Positions 43,337 through 55,916 of a stretch of 64,000 nucleotides of DNA are shown here, piece after piece. Both the position numbers and the translations under genes were made by a program. Within the stretch, counting starts at the first letter, position 1; every line of letters starts with the position of its first letter. The notes beneath the pieces were generated by a model that worked only from the letters and a program-made list of their open reading frames with translations, was not told the origin of the DNA and ran no database searches. The DNA comes from Capronia americana (lineage: Eukaryota > Ascomycota > Eurotiomycetes > Chaetothyriales > Herpotrichiellaceae): the NCBI GenBank assembly GCA_016110215.1, contig JADWQD010000017.1, positions 744,001 through 808,000 on the forward strand. The letters run 5' to 3'.

Positions 43337-45347
43337 ATGGCTGACAGAGCCGACGATAAGACCATTACTGCACACAACGAGATCGAAAGTCTCAATCTCC
43401 CACCGACGACACACAAATTCCAGTTCTCTTCCAGGTCAAAGAAGCAAGATGGCGATGTGGCACTCGCACTCTTCGCAAATGCCGACGATCTACACATTCC
43501 CGTCGACCCAGAGGAAGAGAAGAAGCTCATTCGCAAGATAGACCTGCTTATTCTCCCTTTAATCGGCGTGTGCTACTCGTTTTTTTATATTGACAAGACA
43601 ACTCTTTCGTACGCAGCGATCTTCGGTATACGCGAGGACTTGAACCTTCATGGGACCCAGTATAGCTGGCTCAGCAGTAAGTGGAGGAGAGGTTTCCAGA
43701 AAGACGCCGCCCTAACGCTACTAGGTCTGTTCTACTTCGGATTCCTTGCCTGGGCGTTTCCCACCAATTTCCTCATGCAAAGACTGCCGCTAGGCAAGTA
43801 CCTTGGCTTCAAGTACGTTGGATGCTGTCAAGAATGGCAGCTGTCTATCACCTTTGGTATACTGACTGACTCTGGTCAGCATCTTCATGTGGGGCTTCTT
43901 CTTGATGCTCCAGGCGGCATGCAACAGTTTCACCACGCTCAGTGTCCTCCGAGCCTTGGCTGGCGCAGCTGAAGCGTGCTCCGATCCGTCATTCATGCTC
44001 ATCACCGTGATGTGGTACACACGGCGAGAGCAGCCATTGCGCATCGGTCTATGGTATACTGCCAACGGTGTCGGCATTGCGCTCGGAGGTCTCCTCGGCT
44101 ACGCCATCGGTCACATCAGAGGAGCTTTGGCGTCGTGGCGGTACGAGTTCATCATTATTGGCGCGCTCTGCTGTACATGGGGCATTGTGATTGCCATCTA
44201 CATGCCAGACTCCCCGGTCACGGCCAAGTTCTTGAATGATCGCGAGAAGAGGATCGCAGTCGAGCGGCTGAAGAGCAACCAGACGGGTATCGAGAACAAG
44301 CATCTCAAGCCGTACCAAGTGTGGGAGGCGTTCAGCGACATCAAGCTGTATTTCTTCTTCATCTTGGGCGTTGTTGGGAATATTCCTAATGGCGGCATCT
44401 CCAATTTTGGCACGCTCATCATCAAAGGTGAACACCATGATTGTTTCGAGGCTTTCAATGCTGACAATTCACCCTAGGTTTCGGCTTCTCAACCCTTGTT
44501 ACGACACTGATGCAGATCCCGTACGGGTGCTTCATCATCGTATCGATCTTGACATGTATGTCCATCCCCTTGCCCATCCCCAAGTCGCGTTGAGGGCTAC
44601 ATACTCGTCTGGGAAATGGCCCCAGTCCGATGTCAAGCAGGCCACTGACACTAACCTTCCATCTACCTCCAGGCGTATTCCTCAACGATCGCTTCCCAAA
44701 CAACAACCGGTGCAAATTCATCCTCCTCTTCTTGTGCCCCAACATCGCCGGCGCATTCGGGCTTTGCTTTGTGGACGAAAAGCACCATGTCGGCCGATAC
44801 TTTTGCTATCTCCTGACCGGGCCATATAACGCGGCTTTCGTTATGATCTTGTCGCTACAGATTGCCAACACAGCCGGCCATACGAAGAAGGTGGTTACAA
44901 ACGCGGTGTTGTTTTTGGGCTATTGTACTGGAAAGTGAGCTTCACTCTCGAACATTCCTTGATTTCATTTATTTGGCGCCATGATGCTGACCAGGACGTC
45001 ACAATAGCATTGCCGGTCCATTCTTCTACAAGACCGATCAGGCCCCCGGGTACAAGCTGGGGATCTGGAGCATGATCGTCAGGTACGTTTGACACACACA
45101 GCGCCGTCGTCTTCTCTTGCCTGTGCCGAAGTCGCTTCCTGCAGGCCTCTTTCAAGAATGCACCTGGCTGACTTGTGTCCGTAGCCATCTGATTGAAGTT
45201 GTCGTCATCATTACATTCTGGATGTTGATGAAACGCGAGAATGCCCGACGCGACAGGATCCAAGGCAACGAGGAGCGGGATCTCGACGCCACGGCGTTTG
45301 GCGATCTGACCGACAGGGAGAATCTGAATTTCCGGTACATCTACTGA
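43337..45347 (+). CDS. MFS permease of the Dal5/allantoate (anion:cation symporter) type
   Basis: Predicted membrane permease of 517 aa in seven exons: 43337-43676, 43725-43812, 43880-44427, 44478-44555, 44673-44934, 45008-45082 and 45185-45347. Family landmarks include KKLIRKIDLLILPLIGVCYSF and YIDKTTLSYAAIFGI before helix 1, GTQYSWLSSLFYFGFLAWAF, FLMQRLPLGKYLGFNIFMWG, VMWYTRREQPLRIGLWYTANG and YMPDSPVTAKFLNDREKRIAVER. Each exon junction restores a conserved motif, so the model is strong. The tail ends RENLNFRYIY, typical of this family. Members carry allantoate, ureidosuccinate, vitamins or similar anions; the substrate here is unknown. Confidence 0.92.
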
Positions 45348-45670
45348 GGGGAAGAACGGAGCTTGAGGTGAAAACCTGAGCGATCTGGGTCAGTACGGCT
45401 CAAGAGGGTGGAATGTTGGTATATCCTGGGTAGAGCTGTTACCTCGCCACGCCGCACGGACTCGATGGGAGTCTGGTCTGCCCGAAACGGCAGTTTTCTG
45501 TCCGAGAAATGAAACTTCATATGGATGGAGTATATACTCTTCACCGTTCAAGTATCAGATGTACCACACCCTTCCATCCATCTCGCCCTCTTGATGTGAG
45601 TCCTGGACATCGATCGGCGGCAGCGGGCGGTTCTTTTCCTCGACAATGGCAGTCTGGGCGTCAACGCATG

Positions 45671-45692
45671 CACCACACCACACCACACCACG
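45671..45692. repeat. CACCA pentanucleotide run
   Basis: About four tandem CACCA units in non-coding DNA. Confidence 0.6.
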
Positions 45693-46224
45693 CCTCTTTT
45701 GTCAGCTGCATGTATATCCCTACCGGCGACGTCGATGAGTTGGTCGTGCTATTTTGCCGCCTGGTGTTCGCATCGGTACTACTGAGGAAACGACAACAAT
45801 ATCGAGACGAGAAAAGGGATCGCTGGGGGTGGACCAGGAAAGTAGGCCGAGGTGCGGCCTCCCCATTACTTCATCCTGTCACGCCTGTACATACAGTCTG
45901 TACCTGAAGCGCTACCCTGGCACCGGTGCCTGGCACTGGCATTGTTATTTGCATCATGGCATCGTCGATCGGTGATAGGTACTCTTTTCAAAGGGGCGTC
46001 CGTCCTCACTCCAGTATCCTAGTGATGTATCCTACTCGTACGTATCCCACGCCGCAAAACAAAAAACGCCCTCGCGCCCCTCAATCTCCGTTCGGTGCTA
46101 AAGCGCGATATGAGAGCGTTGTTGCATCTCATGATCGTCGCAGCATCCTCGGAAAGATGAGCAATAGGCTGATAAAGCTATCTCGTGAGCTAACATGAAG
46201 CAGTGACAAATGCAGTTACGCCAA

Positions 46225-46253
46225 ACAGCACAGCACAGCACAGCACAGCACAG
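46225..46253. repeat. ACAGC pentanucleotide array
   Basis: Five exact ACAGC units plus a partial one, upstream of the purine permease. A reverse-complement array of the same unit lies downstream of that gene at 49588-49607. Confidence 0.75.
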
Positions 46254-46956
46254 AGACAATGGATGTACCTACCTTTGTACAACATCTTCCCCTGACGATA
46301 GGAGGTCGTCGATGAGGGCAAGGTATAGATTGCTCGAGACATCGGAGCCCTGCGAAATCGATAAGACGGAGTACATACGTACTATGTACATAGTACCTTG
46401 CTTGTCCGAGGTTTGTTGTACACGAGTAATTCGGGGAAGGTGGACGGTGCCTACCTAGGATTAGGACGCTTCCGAAGCTTCGCTCGCGAGCATGGAAGGC
46501 CGGGAATCTGCAAGCGTAGCGATCAGATCGAGACCATCGCCGCTCTCCGATAGCAAGCAAAAGCAACGGACCAACAAGGGTCTGAAGCCCTATCATGGCC
46601 AAGGCCGCGAGGCCCATCGCCAAGGACACCTGGTCGAAATCGGGGCAAGCGGAGGCCGCCTCTCGTCTTGGCTGGGGCCCGTTCCACCCACTCGCAGCTG
46701 TCGCTCGGGTGGCCCTCCCCATGCTGCACAGCTCTGCAAGCGAGACCTTTATCTCGAACCCTTCAAATTCAGCTGTGTCATTTGGTTTGTCGTTCAGCCT
46801 CGCTGTCGAACTATATCAACGAGGGTCTGCCTGCTCCTGACGTTTGCCGAGGGTCAATCAATCGCCAACCCTCTCTCTCTTCGATCTGCCCGCTCTTCTT
46901 TTGCCTCTGGCACTCTTGCGTGCAGCCGAGCTACAGTACAGTATCTTGCCGCCAGA

Positions 46957-48933
46957 ATGGGTTTCAACGAGATGATCCATAACGCCAACATGGCGGTGGC
47001 GCGCTCCTTTGTGGGCAGACGCTTCCGGCTGGATGGCTCCGGTCACCCCAAGGAACGAAAGGGATCCTACTTCTTCACCGAGATTCGAGCCGGCCTGGCG
47101 ACGTTTTTCGCAATGGCCTACATCATCTCAGTCAATGCCACCATCGTCTCCCAATCGGGCGGCACTTGCGTCTGCCCGCCCGACAGCCCCGACTTGTGCG
47201 ACAGCGACCCCGACTACATGATCTGCGTCGCCGGGGTCCAGCGCGATCTGGTCACCGCCACCGCCGCAATCTCCGCCCTCACCACGTTCTGCATGGGTTT
47301 TTTCGCCAACATGCCCATCGCCTTGGCGCCGGGGATGGGCCTGAATGCCTATTTCGCCTACACTGTGGTTGGATATCACGGATCTGGGCTCGTCCCGTAT
47401 CAGGTTGCCGTCACTGCTGTTTTCGTGGAAGGGTTCGTCTTCGTGGGACTCACCATCTTGGGTCTTCGACAGTGGCTGGCCCGCGCTATTCCAGCATCGA
47501 TCAAACTCGCCACCGGTGTTGGCATCGGCTTGTATCTGACTTTGATCGGCTTGACGTACAGCGCTGGTATCGGCGCTGTCACCGGCGCGCAGGCCACCCC
47601 TCTCGAGTTGGCTGGCTGCAAGCCGGAGTTCCTGGACGAAACAGGCGTCTGCCCATCCGCCTACAAGATGCGCAACCCAACCATGTGGATCGGCATCTTC
47701 TGTGGTGGCTTCCTCACGGTTTTGTTGATGCTTTTCCGCGTCAAGGGCGCTATCATCTTCGGGATTTTGCTTGTCAGCATCATCTCCTGGCCTCGGGGAA
47801 CTGAAGGTACGTTCAGCACAGATTTCTCGCTCTTTGTGCACCCCACACGTGTCCTTCAGGTGCTAACAAGTAGCCAGTTACCTACTTCCCGTACACCGAC
47901 TTGGGAGACAGCATGTTTGACTTTTTCAAGAAAGTCGTCACTTTCCACCCGATCGAAAAGATCCTAGTGGTGCAAGAATGGGACATCTCTGGATACGGCG
48001 GTCAATTTGGCCTTGCCTTCATTACCTGTAAGTCGCCTCGAGGCCGGACTGGCGTCTCACCACGATAATGTCATCGGACGCTGACGATAAATCAGTCCTT
48101 TATGTCGACATCCTGGACTGCACCGGTACTCTTTACTCGATGGCCCGTTTCTGCGGAGCCATCGATGAGAAGACACAAGACTTCGAGGGTTCGGCCGTTG
48201 CCTACTTGGTCGATGCGTTTGGTATCTCCATTGGTGCCCTGTTCGGAACACCTCCCGTCACAGCATATATCGAGTCTGGTGCTGGTATCTCTGAAGGCGG
48301 CGCTACTGGTCTGACGGCAATGACCACGGGCCTTTGCTTCTTCATTTCGATTTTCTTCGCCCCCATCTTCGCGTCCATCCCACCATACGCGACCGGATGT
48401 GTGCTGATCATTGTTGGATCCCTAATGTAAGTTTGTTCGCATTATTTTTCTTCCCATGCTTGCAAGAAACCATGCTAACAAGCCTGTGCAGGGCCAAATC
48501 TGCAGCGGACATCAACTGGCGCTATATCGGCGACGCAGTTCCCGCCTTCTTGACCATTGCCATTATGCCATTTACTTACTCGATCGCCTACGGCTTGATC
48601 GCCGGCATCATCAGCTACATCGTCCTGAACACCATCGTCTGGATCGTCGAGAAGATCTCAGGGAACCGCATCAGGCCCGCCGACAAGGAGTACAAGGACT
48701 TCTGGACGTACAAGATCGAAGGCGGCTTGTTGCCTCCATGGCTCCTCCGCGCGTCGAAGGGAAAGAAGGACTTCTGGAGGCCGTACGAGGATGTGGAGCA
48801 CAACACTGACAGCCATCCTGCCGGGATGACGTTGGAAGGCAAGGAAGAGCACTCCATGGCGGGAAGCAAGTCCGCGGGCGAAAATGTCCGGAGCGGGAGT
48901 TCGTCCGAAGAGGGTGAAAAGGTGAAGTTGTAA
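46957..48933 (+). CDS. azgA: AzgA-type purine (hypoxanthine/adenine/guanine) permease
   Basis: Predicted plasma-membrane proton symporter for purine bases, 590 aa. Exons are 46957-47806, 47878-48027, 48096-48426 and 48492-48933. The UraA-like fold with about 14 helices is indicated by RAGLATFFAMAYIISVNATI, GFFANMPIALAPGMGLNAYF, the helix-10 signature SIGALFGTPPVTAYIESGAG with ISEGGATGLTAM after it, and DINWRYIGDAVPAFLTIA. Length matches Aspergillus AzgA (about 580 aa). The cytosolic C-terminus is acidic and Ser-rich with several Lys, as expected for a tail controlled by ubiquitylation. All three introns keep the frame within conserved motifs. Closely related bacterial and plant proteins have the same specificity, so the assignment is firm at family level. 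Confidence 0.93.
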
Positions 48934-49587
48934 GGGAGAAACAAGGCTGGAATCTTCGAGTAATTAGGTGCGACGGGCCATGCTGGACATGAGGGCCGCG
49001 AGGCTCGATGAGTAGAAGACAGAGTCACGCCAACAGTGTTTGGCTATCTAGTACGAGGTACACCGACAAACATCCAGCTCGCTTACTTGCGCGTCGTGGC
49101 GTCTCATTAGAGGACTGGCGTCGCGGATCCGGAAGGGAAGGTAGCGCGAACGCCAAGAGAATTGAACTTCCTTGGGCTAGTCCAATATCGGCATACATTT
49201 GTCCAACTGCTCATCGATCGCACTATACAATTTCGAGCATTTAAAGATGAATTCCCCGTAAGGTTCTCGCCAGACTCTGCGGCTGTATCGGCCCTGCACA
49301 GAGTGCTGTGCAAGGTCTCAACGCCCAGGCTGGAACACTGGTCTCAATGGAATATTATGCATGCACATAGGCTCCCGCCGCCATCGGTCTGGCCCTCGCT
49401 ACTTACGGACTACACAAAGCTTGATCAAGCACAAACTAAAGACAAGCGGCCCGAATCCGGGTTCCTTTGGATGGAGCATATCACCAGCCCGTCATTGTCC
49501 CATCGCGCAGACTGGCTAAACCTAGACTCCTTGTTCGTTCATGTCCTCTGCAGCACCGTCTCAATTGCATGGATGGTGAGCAAGCTC

Positions 49588-49607
49588 GTGCTGTGCTGTG
49601 CTGTGCT
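49588..49607. repeat. GTGCT pentanucleotide array
   Basis: Four tandem GTGCT units, the reverse complement of the ACAGC array at 46225-46253. The two arrays flank the AzgA-type gene in opposite orientation. Confidence 0.7.
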
Positions 49608-50472
49608 ATGACTATGACGCGATACGGTAATGTATGCAGCGCATCCAAAATATATCGGCTCGGCATGTCTACATCCGCTGTACATAGCCAGCTGCAATGC
49701 CTGGTATCGTGAAAAGTCGGGGTTCTGGGTAACCTATTCAGTGCGATGCACCTGCCGGCCGGCTGGACCTGAGAGCCTGATGCTCGTTCATTTCCTGTCG
49801 CCGGCTTCTCCACTCCGCTCGGCTGGAAGTGATAGGCTGTCCCAGATCCAGCTGCCAGCGCTGCGTTTCAGGCTGCTGTCGCATTACTGGGTGGGTAGTG
49901 ATTGATCTTTGAATGAGGGTATCAAGGACCTCCATCTCAAGCACAGTTACGACGGCGGAGGTGACTAACTGTATAATCTGTACATTCACATCTCCCTTCA
50001 AGTCTCTTCAAGTTATCTAGAACCAAATAATCATCCCCCTGAGGATCTTCGATATCACGCACTCTCCTTCTCGCAACGTACGGCATCTACGCCATTGCCA
50101 TTCTACGAGTATTTCTTCTCCCAGACCAAGTTGCCATGCACACCCTGCAACCAATCGGCCGTAGCCTCGTACATATCATGTCATGCCAGCACTTCATTTC
50201 TCGCGTTGGGCAAGTCGTTCAAAATCGGATGACCCAGCGAGTTCTGTGCGACGGCAAAGGAGCTGATACCCCTCGGTATACTTGTCCAGCTCTTCCTGGA
50301 CGAAGACACTACGCTCAGGCACATTCCTGCCAGCGACTGGACGGAGATGACTTTATCCTTCTCGTAGAACAGCTTGACGAACTGGGCCTTCCACTCTCCT
50401 TCTTCGATTCTCACTCCTCATGCAGAGAACTCGTAGCCAAAGCTCTTCCAATGGCTTCGTGTGAGGATGCCA

Positions 50473-50564
50473 TGTATCGAGAGAAATTGCTATATGACAC
50501 GACATGACATGCCATGGCGTGGTGTTAGGGTGCATGCACGTATCGAGAGCGGTTGCTATATGAC
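50473..50564. repeat. Short imperfect direct duplication
   Basis: The phrase TATCGAGAG...TTGCTATATGACA occurs twice, near 50475 and 50541, with a few mismatches. It lies in non-coding DNA. Confidence 0.6.
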
Positions 50565-51283
50565 ATGCCGACTGAGAACCCTGCCAACGGCTTTGCACGC
50601 TCAGTAACTGAGGCAGACTTTGCCGCGTCCGGAGGTACAGTACGTCGCGTCACCTTGCTGGCCGGAGACCGCGGGATGCATGTAATGAGGATGGTAAGGG
50701 ATGGCAAATGCCCAGAGGAAACGTTCGCCTCGTCGCCTGAGGAGGCACAGAGGTAGAGCCGTTGGCCATTTCCCGCATTGGGCGTCGCGGATGGGGGCGA
50801 CAGCTACAATTGACTTGATGAGCACCACCTTCTCCCGACGAAGTCACGGTCTGCATTGTACACAATATGAACGTCCCGGTATAACGTGGCATCAGAATTG
50901 GCTTTTGTGTATGTGACCCTGGGAAAAGTACCCTGAGAAACATGCCATTCCTGGCCGACGTCAAAGCCGTGCCGTACCGGATTCTGTGGTCATGCCCTCC
51001 GAAGCCCTGCAGAATTACCACCACTAGGGATCCCTCAACCTCGCTCATTTTGGGGTTAATGACTTAGCCGCCACAGCACCGAGTGTGATTTCTCCCTTGT
51101 TTCACAGAACGATACCCGCCAGCATCGAAACCAGTCTCGCGTTTAATATCATCTTTCTTGTCTAAATTCTTTTTGCATCCATGATACCGAGTACCGGCAT
51201 CCCTCTCTTCCTAGCGAGGGATGCATGAAAACACCAAAATATTACCAAACACTTTTGAGCTTGCGCAGGGGTCGTTTGTCTAA

Positions 51284-54200
51284 TCACATCATCCTGCTTC
51301 CCGCGAATTCGCTCCAGGTGCGCACTTCTGAGGGGATACCTTCCCCTCGGGGTAGCTTTGCGTTCATGCATCGTGCAAAGAGTAGGGCCGTCTGCAAGGC
51401 TCTGTTAGTCGTCGCTCGCTAACGTCAGAAAAAGAGAGACACTCACCTTAGGTTCCATGAAGAGTGGCACACCAAAGTCTACAGCGTTCCGTCTCATTAC
51501 ATAGTCTTCATCCACCAGGGTCTTACCTCGAGTCTTGGCGATGTTGAAGACTCCTCTGATGTCGTACTTCTGGAAAACTTGTCGGAGCTTGTTCTTGTCC
51601 GTCTTGGGGAACTCGATGACTTCGATCGTCGCTCCAGACTTTTCCAGATGCTCCTTCACTCCATTGCTTGCAGCGTAGAATTTGTAACCCAGTGGCTGGA
51701 GGTATTCAACAATCTTTGGCAGCTCAGGCAGCTCGGTTGATCCGCCAAGCAGGATACCCTCGCCAGGCTCTGGCATGCGGAAGTTCATGGTAGACTGTAG
51801 CGACGCCCAATATGCCTCAACCAAATCCTTACCGAAGCATGCAATCTCACCAGTGCTGCTCATCTCCACGCCCAAGAAGGGATCAGCTCCAGCCAATCTG
51901 GTCCAGGAGAATTGAGGAACCTTGGTGGCAAGGTAATCGCGTTTCTGAGCCATGAGGTCGCGAGGCTCGGGGACGTTTTGACCCACCAGCGCTTTGGTTG
52001 CCGTATCTATGAAATTGGTTCCGAGGACTTTGCTCACAAAGGGGAAAGACCGAGAAGCGCGGAGGTTGCATTCGATGACCTTCAATGCGGGCTCTTCGCC
52101 AGGCCTATCAGCCTTGATGATTTGCATGTTGAAAGGCCCAGTAATACTCCACGCCTTGGCGACTTTCTGTGCAATTTCTTTGACCCGAGCCATCACCTTG
52201 TCATCAAGGTTCGCAGGAGGCAGAACCAGGGTGGCATCTCCGGAGTGGACCCCAGCAGCTTCAACGTGCTCTGACACAGCATGCAGAATGAGTTCTCCTT
52301 TGGATGCGACAGCGTCAACGTCTATTTCTTGGGCTCCCTCGATGAACTTGGTGATGACGACGGGATGATCCGGAGAGACGGCCGAAGCAGACTCAAGTTT
52401 GTCCTTTAACTCGTCTTGGGTGTAGATGACTGACATGGCCGCACCGGAAAGGACATAGGAAGGCCGAACAAGAACGGGATACCCCACAGATTCGGCGAAA
52501 GCCTCTGCTTCTGCAACTGAGGTCAGCTCTTTCCAGGCGGGTTGATCGACGCCAATTGAATCCAAGATCTGCGAGAACTTGTGCCGATCTTCCGCCTTGT
52601 CGATGTCAACCGGATCGGTGCCCAATACATTGGCTTTGCCCTCTTCTTGCAGCCGGAGTGCGATGTTCTGTGGTAGCTGACCTCCGACGCTGACCACCAC
52701 GCCAGAAGCACTCTCAAGTTCACTGCGGAACATCATCAGCTTGTACCATCATTTGGGGAGAAGGAGAACGAACTAGATATCCATCACTCGCTCATACGAC
52801 AGCTCTTCGAAATACAGTTTGTCGGCCGTGTCGAAATCAGTACTGTAGGTCTCCGGATTGTACTCGAAGGGAGTTAGCACATGATTCGGAAAGAAGAGAA
52901 GGGATTAATAAGGGGGAGAGTAATCCAATAGAAGAATACAGACTTACATTGATCATCACAGTCTTCTGCCCCATGTTACGCAAAGACAAGGTGGCATTGA
53001 CGGCACACCAATCGAACTCGACTGAGGAACCGATACGGTAGACACCAGAACCGAGAATGATAGTTCCCTTATCCTCGAAGGTGACGTCGTGAGAAGAGGC
53101 GTTGTAGGTTGTATACAGATAGTTTGTGTCGGCAGGGAACTCGGCCGCCAGTGTATCGATTTTCTTCACCCAAGGCCTGATACCGAATTTTTGGCGACGA
53201 GCTCGGACTTCTCCTTCAGTTGAGTTCGCATACATGGCAATCTGCTTGTCGGAGAATCCTTGCTTCTTCGCCTTCAGCATAAGCTCATGCTTGATGCCGC
53301 TTAGCGCGCCAATTTCCTGGATCTCAGTCATGGTATCCTTGAGATTCTGCAACTTGTAGAGGAACCACTTGTCAATTTTGGTCAGGTCATGGATCCGGTC
53401 CACAGTATAGTTCTCGTGGATCATGGCTTGCCCGACGGCGAGCCATCTCCGATCTGTGGGATTACGAAGGACGTCGTCCAGATCATCGAACTTGTCGCCC
53501 TGGAATCCCACATAGCGAGGATCGACTTGTCGGATAGCCTTTTGAAAGGACTCCTCGAACGTGCGACCAATGGCCATGACCTCTCCTACCGACTTCATGG
53601 CACTGCCAATGTCACGCTTGACATGCTGGAACTTTGAAAGATCCCAACGAGGGATCTTCACCACGATATAATCCAGACTTGGCTCGAAGTTGGCGGTGGT
53701 GGTCTTGGTCACGGCATTTGGGAGCTCCGGGAGGGTATGCCCGAGGCCAATCTTGGCGGCGGTGTACGCCAGAGGATATCCGGTCGCTTTCGATGCCAGG
53801 GCGGACGAGCGCGAAAGACGTGCGTTGACCTCGATGACTCGGTAGTCGAGACCATCAGGTTGTAGGGCGTATTGTACGTTGCATTCACCCACCACTTTGA
53901 GGTGACGGACAATCTTGATGGCTGCCGTTCGTAGCATGTGGTACTCCTCATCGCTCAATGTCTGGCTCGGAGCGACCACGATGCTGTCTCCGGTGTGGAT
54001 ACCAAGTGGATCGAAGTTCTCCATGTTGCAGACAGTAATGCAGTTGTCCTCTGCGTCACGAACGACCTCATATTCGACCTCCTTCCAGCCTTTCAGAGAC
54101 TTCTCAACCAGGATTTGCGGAGACAAAGACAGAGATTGGGAGGACAAATTGCTCAGCTCTTCCGGGTTGGCAGCAAAACCTGATCCGAGACCTCCCAAGG

Positions 54201-55070
54201 CGTATGCCGAGCGAACAATGATCGGGTAGCCGACCTTTGCAGCAGCATCAAGAGCCTCGTCGACAGTGCTGACTGCAATGGACTCGGCGATAGGGATGCT
54301 GATCTCATTGAGAGCCTTCGCAAACAGGTCTCGGTCTTCACTTGTCTCAAGGGTCTTGATGCTCGTCCCTAAGACCTTGACGTTGTAGCGATCGAATATG
54401 CCCATCTTGTTCATCTTGACACCCAGGTTGAGAGCAGTCTGGCCGCCGAAGCTGAGGAGGATCCCATCGGGTTTCTCTCGCTCAATCACATATGTCACAT
54501 ATTCGGGGGTGACCGGGAGGTAGTAGACTTCATCGGCGAGCTTGTGGTCGGTCTGGATGGTAGCGATGTTGGGGTTGATGAGCACGGATTTGACACCGGC
54601 TTCCTTAAGGGCCTTCAGGGCTTGTGATCCTGTTCGCGAAGTCAATTCATGCTTACTGACGCTGCTCGCACAGCTCGCTCGCCCGCAGCCATCGGAGCCT
54701 TTCCCACCCCGCTTGAGTCATATCACTTACCAGAGTAGTCGAACTCTCCAGCTTGTCCAATGCTGAGACCACCGCTTCCAATGACTAGGACCTTCTTGAC
54801 ATCCACTAGGTTCTTCCCGTAGTCGATTGCACCACTCTCGAGGTAGGCTTCCGGGCGGGGAGCCTCTTCCACGAGAGCGCATCGTCGTGTGGGCCGTGTG
54901 AATTTCCTCACTTGCTGCCACGAGGGTGTCTTCGAGGCCAGTAGATGTTGCCTAGCGGTTATTGCACCCGTACGGGAAGAGAACGAACGCAGAGAGGGCC
55001 GCACAATCGGGGTGCAGTCTCGGAGCAGGATGCTGCTTGCCTGGCGGAGAGCTCGTGTGGTCGATGCCAT
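51284..55070 (-). CDS. Carbamoyl-phosphate synthase, arginine-specific, large subunit (mitochondrial)
   Basis: Predicted 1164 aa. Exons in transcript order are 55070-54731, 54629-52948, 52862-52774, 52722-51447 and 51391-51284. The enzyme makes carbamoyl phosphate from ammonia (from the glutaminase small subunit), bicarbonate and two ATP for arginine synthesis. The first 65 residues are basic and Ser/Thr/Arg-rich, a mitochondrial presequence. Two ATP-grasp halves follow: half one has VLVIGSGGLSIGQAGEFDYSG, MNKMGIFDRYNVKVLGTSI and RSAYALGGLGSG; half two has GVVVSVGGQLPQNIALRL and YPVLVRPSYVLSGAAM. The C-terminal allosteric (MGS-like) domain ends EFAGSRMM. The lack of a fused aspartate transcarbamylase separates it from the pyrimidine enzyme. 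Intron 3 uses the rare donor GTTCGT; this model restores the conserved ERVMDIYELE. Confidence 0.94.
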
Positions 55071-55916
55071 CTTGGTCAAGCAATGCTTGGTGACGGGCGC
55101 TGGAGAAGGGAACCGCAGACTCCGTTCAACCTCCTGTCAAAGGTAATTCAACCTGGGCTGCAGAGCAGTCGAGGTAATGTCGCGCGTTCTCTCAAGCAGA
55201 ATTGAAGAAACAACTCGAAAAGTGCAGTGCGGCCGCTGGGAGTCAGAGCGCGGGCAGCCAATGGATAAGCTGGATGGGAGAAATTGGAGCTTAGACGTCA
55301 GCGGAGACGATCGAGATAAGAGGCTGAGGGCTCTTTCGAGGAAATGATACTATTTCCTGGATGCTCTTTACCTGCCCACGAAAGAGCAGCTGATACGACG
55401 AGATTGCTACAGAGAGGACTGGTGCTTATGCTACATCTATCTACGAAGACGCCATGTGCCTGTTCGCACCGGTGCTCGACCTAGGGACTTGAAAAATTCT
55501 CCTGCTGCATGGAAGGAATGGATTTTTTTTTTTGTTTTTCGCTATCGCGCCGCGAAAATTTTTGTCTGGGGAAACGAACATCACAGGGGGCAGAAAACAG
55601 GGCCGGCTTGCGGAATTGCTGCATGCTTTAACGCTTCTCGGCCACCGCCTTTGACACTCCTCCACACAGGGCCGCCTTGATCTCTCCGCTCTTGTGTGGA
55701 ATGCCATGCACGGCCCTTCGTAGGCTGAAAATCTCTCGCAATGGCGCTTGCGTCACGTCGAACATTGTCGATCTGTGTTGATGGTGCAATGCGATAAGCA
55801 TTTACGAAACAATATTTCTTTTCCGTTCACCCCGTCTAACCTAGCAGCTTTTTAGCAGCCCACATTGTGTATCAAAAGGCCTGCTCGACGGCCTTCATCG
55901 TTCCTCGATCCTTCAT
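55071..55916. other. Intergenic region between CPSase and Abp1 genes
   Basis: About 850 bp with the CPSase promoter and the Abp1 3' flank. A T-run near 55524 is the only obvious low-complexity feature. Short frames here have no motif. Confidence 0.4.

Larger units (their letters stand above)
45348..46956. other. Intergenic region, about 1.6 kb, with simple repeats
   Basis: Probably the promoter and long 5' leader of the purine permease. It contains a CACCA-type repeat near 45671-45692, an ACAGC array at 46225-46253 and a TACTCGTACG motif at 46033. The open frame of the permease extends upstream to 46492, but that part does not look like protein-coding sequence. Confidence 0.45.
48934..51283. 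other. Intergenic region, about 2.3 kb
   Basis: No supportable gene. It contains the GTGCT array at 49588-49607, a TAGTACGAGGTACAC motif at about 49049-49063, TACGAGTA at 50104-50111 and a local duplication at 50473-50564. Frames of 120-150 codons (49162-49611, 50136-50507, 50650-51048 minus) have no recognisable motif. Confidence 0.4.

Noticed and set aside
45671..46253. Tandem pentanucleotide repeats as a CRISPR or telomere-like array
   Set aside because: Units are 5 bp with no spacers and do not match the telomere repeat TTAGGG; they are simple microsatellites.
46492..46956. Upstream extension of the AzgA open frame
   Set aside because: AzgA homology begins right at the ATG at 46957 (MGFNEMIHNANMAVARSF); the extension is unlike any permease and is probably leader DNA.
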